From an uncultured Bacteroidota bacterium (GTDB lineage Bacteria; Bacteroidota; Bacteroidia; Chitinophagales; Chitinophagaceae), in assembly GCA_946479615.1 (NCBI GenBank), contig CAMLGR010000065.1, positions 1-23,944 of the forward strand: a DNA stretch of 23,944 bases, read 5' to 3'. Positions 22,820-23,944 of this stretch are shown one piece after another. Numbering within the stretch: position 1 is the stretch's first letter; each line of letters opens with the position of its first letter. The notes under the pieces are model-generated. The model saw only the letters and a program-made list of their open reading frames with translations. It made no database searches and was not told where the DNA came from. The translations under genes and the position numbers were made by a program.

Positions 22820-23944
22820 ATGAAAAAATGCAAGAAAAGATGGTTATCAACTGAACGGTCAGTCTGCCTGCTGCTGATGACAATCGTTCTGCTGGTTACC
22901 CAATCCGCGATGGCACAGGAGCCGGTATCGGGTAAGGTGAGGGATAAAGAAGGAAATCCTGTAAAAGGTGCTACCATTTCAGTGAAGAATAAATCGGTCA
23001 GTACGGCCAGCAACGATGAAGGAAATTTTAGCATTGCTGCGGCTACCGGTGATGTGTTGCAGATATCATCTGTAGGCTTTGAAACCCAGGAAGTGAAAGT
23101 GACCAGCCGGGCCAGTCTCTTTGTCGATCTGATCACTAAAGTCGCTGCATTGGAAGATATAGTAGTTGTTGGTTATGGTACGCAAAAACGAAAAGACCTG
23201 ACCGGTTCTATAGTAGGTGTAAATGTATCAGAATCAAAAAAGTTTTCTACTTCCGATATCTCGCAACTGTTGCAGGGCCGCGCTTCTGGTGTAGCTGTTA
23301 ATAGTGATGGACAGCCAGGCGCTGTACCGAGTGTGCGCATCAGGGGATTCAGCACCTTTGGTAATGCACAACCTTATTATGTAGTGGATGGTGTACCCGG
23401 TGCAGCCATCAGGGATTTCAGTCCGAATGATATTGAATCGATGACCGTTTTAAAAGACGCATCAGCTGCTTCTATCTATGGTGCTGCTGCTGCCAACGGT
23501 GTTATCATCATTACCACCAAACAGGGAAGGAAGAATACGCCGATGAGGGTTGATTACAATGCGTACTATGGATGGGATAAGGTCTGGCAACGGCAAAAAG
23601 TAACCGATCGCCTGCAATACCAGACATTGAACAATGAATCACGTGTCAATGCAAATCTTCCTTTATTCCCTGCCAACGATCCTTCCGATCCGCGGTATGT
23701 AAATAATATCAATACCGACTGGCAAAAAGAAGGGCTGATCACCGGCAACCGCCAGAATCATAATCTTAGTTTATCAGGCGGCGGCGCTTACAGCACGTAT
23801 AATCTTTCACTCGACTTCTTCGATAATAAAGGAACCTATGTAGGAAATGGTCCTACCTATCGCCGCTACACAGCTCGCATCAATACGGCTGCTGAAAAAG
23901 GTATTTTCAAAATAGGCGAATCGTTCAGCTATACGCATTCGCAT
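22820..23944 (+). CDS. SusC-type TonB-dependent receptor (partial, 3' end outside window)
   Basis: The first 375 codons are visible, in frame to the window edge. Signal peptide about 1-33 (LLLMTIVLLVTQSAMAQ). A carboxypeptidase-regulatory-like domain (~34-112: VSGKVRDKEGNPVKGATISV) comes first. The SusC/RagA signature region (EDIVVVGYGTQKRKDLTGSI) follows, then a plug domain (LLQGRASGVAVNSDGQPGAV, SVRIRGFSTFG, YYVVDGVPG, TVLKDASAASIYGAAAANGV) and the start of the barrel. It forms the outer-membrane import channel that pairs with a SusD lipoprotein, expected just beyond the right edge. Divergent from the propeller kinase, which is its probable regulator. Start at ATG 22820; the ATG at 22813 is out of frame. 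Confidence 0.95.
   Translation, partial: MKKCKKRWLSTERSVCLLLMTIVLLVTQSAMAQEPVSGKVRDKEGNPVKGATISVKNKSVSTASNDEGNFSIAAATGDVLQISSVGFETQEVKVTSRASLFVDLITKVAALEDIVVVGYGTQKRKDLTGSIVGVNVSESKKFSTSDISQLLQGRASGVAVNSDGQPGAVPSVRIRGFSTFGNAQPYYVVDGVPGAAIRDFSPNDIESMTVLKDASAASIYGAAAANGVIIITTKQGRKNTPMRVDYNAYYGWDKVWQRQKVTDRLQYQTLNNESRVNANLPLFPANDPSDPRYVNNINTDWQKEGLITGNRQNHNLSLSGGGAYSTYNLSLDFFDNKGTYVGNGPTYRRYTARINTAAEKGIFKIGESFSYTHSH

Overview
The window looks like chromosomal DNA of a Bacteroidota bacterium, most likely a Chitinophagaceae-type genome. This is inferred from protein content: a SusC-type TonB receptor, a two-component-propeller sensor kinase with an AraC-type response regulator, LytTR regulators, an RteC-family protein and DUF4136/DUF6263-like secreted proteins. 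It also fits the promoter-like TAnnTTTG -7 elements and the general lack of Shine-Dalgarno sequences.

Layout. 1-3924 is housekeeping: a lipoprotein, ATP synthase gamma (atpG), scpB and lysA, all on +. 4066-4938 (-) is a secreted DUF6263-like protein. 5079-7661 is a three-gene + cluster: a membrane-anchored papain-like protease with a DUF4384-like C-terminus, a thioredoxin-fold protein and a DUF4442-type hotdog protein. 7789-9192 is a beta-CASP metallo-beta-lactamase RNase-like protein. 9355-9597 (-) is a candidate short transcript with its own terminator. 9679-12961 is a complete divergent phosphorelay: LytTR response regulator and HPt protein on -, hybrid histidine kinase on +. 13147-13734 is a DUF4136 lipoprotein. 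13735-15792 is a 2-kb gene-poor stretch with several hairpins and terminators, a decayed minus-strand gene fragment, a 30-codon ORF and one copy of a duplicated element. 15793-16807 holds a receiver-less LytTR protein and an RteC-family protein, separated by a terminator. 16893-17552 (-) is a lipoprotein and 17693-17995 (+) a small GNAT protein. 18466-22426 (-) is a split hybrid two-component system (response regulator plus propeller kinase). A divergent susC-like receptor starts at 22820 and runs off the right edge; the two-component pair probably controls it.

The most unusual signal is a family of four intergenic palindromes (2588-2687, 7661-7759, 9235-9318, 16819-16876). Their arms are built from degenerate 7-bp units. 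The word differs between loci but the period does not, and paired arms often differ in length by whole heptads. A second signal is a 76-78 bp terminator-containing element present at 14805 and 18226. Its 3' part (a CAATATCC box plus an ATGAAAAACCA start) recurs at the head of the candidate small transcript near 9561.
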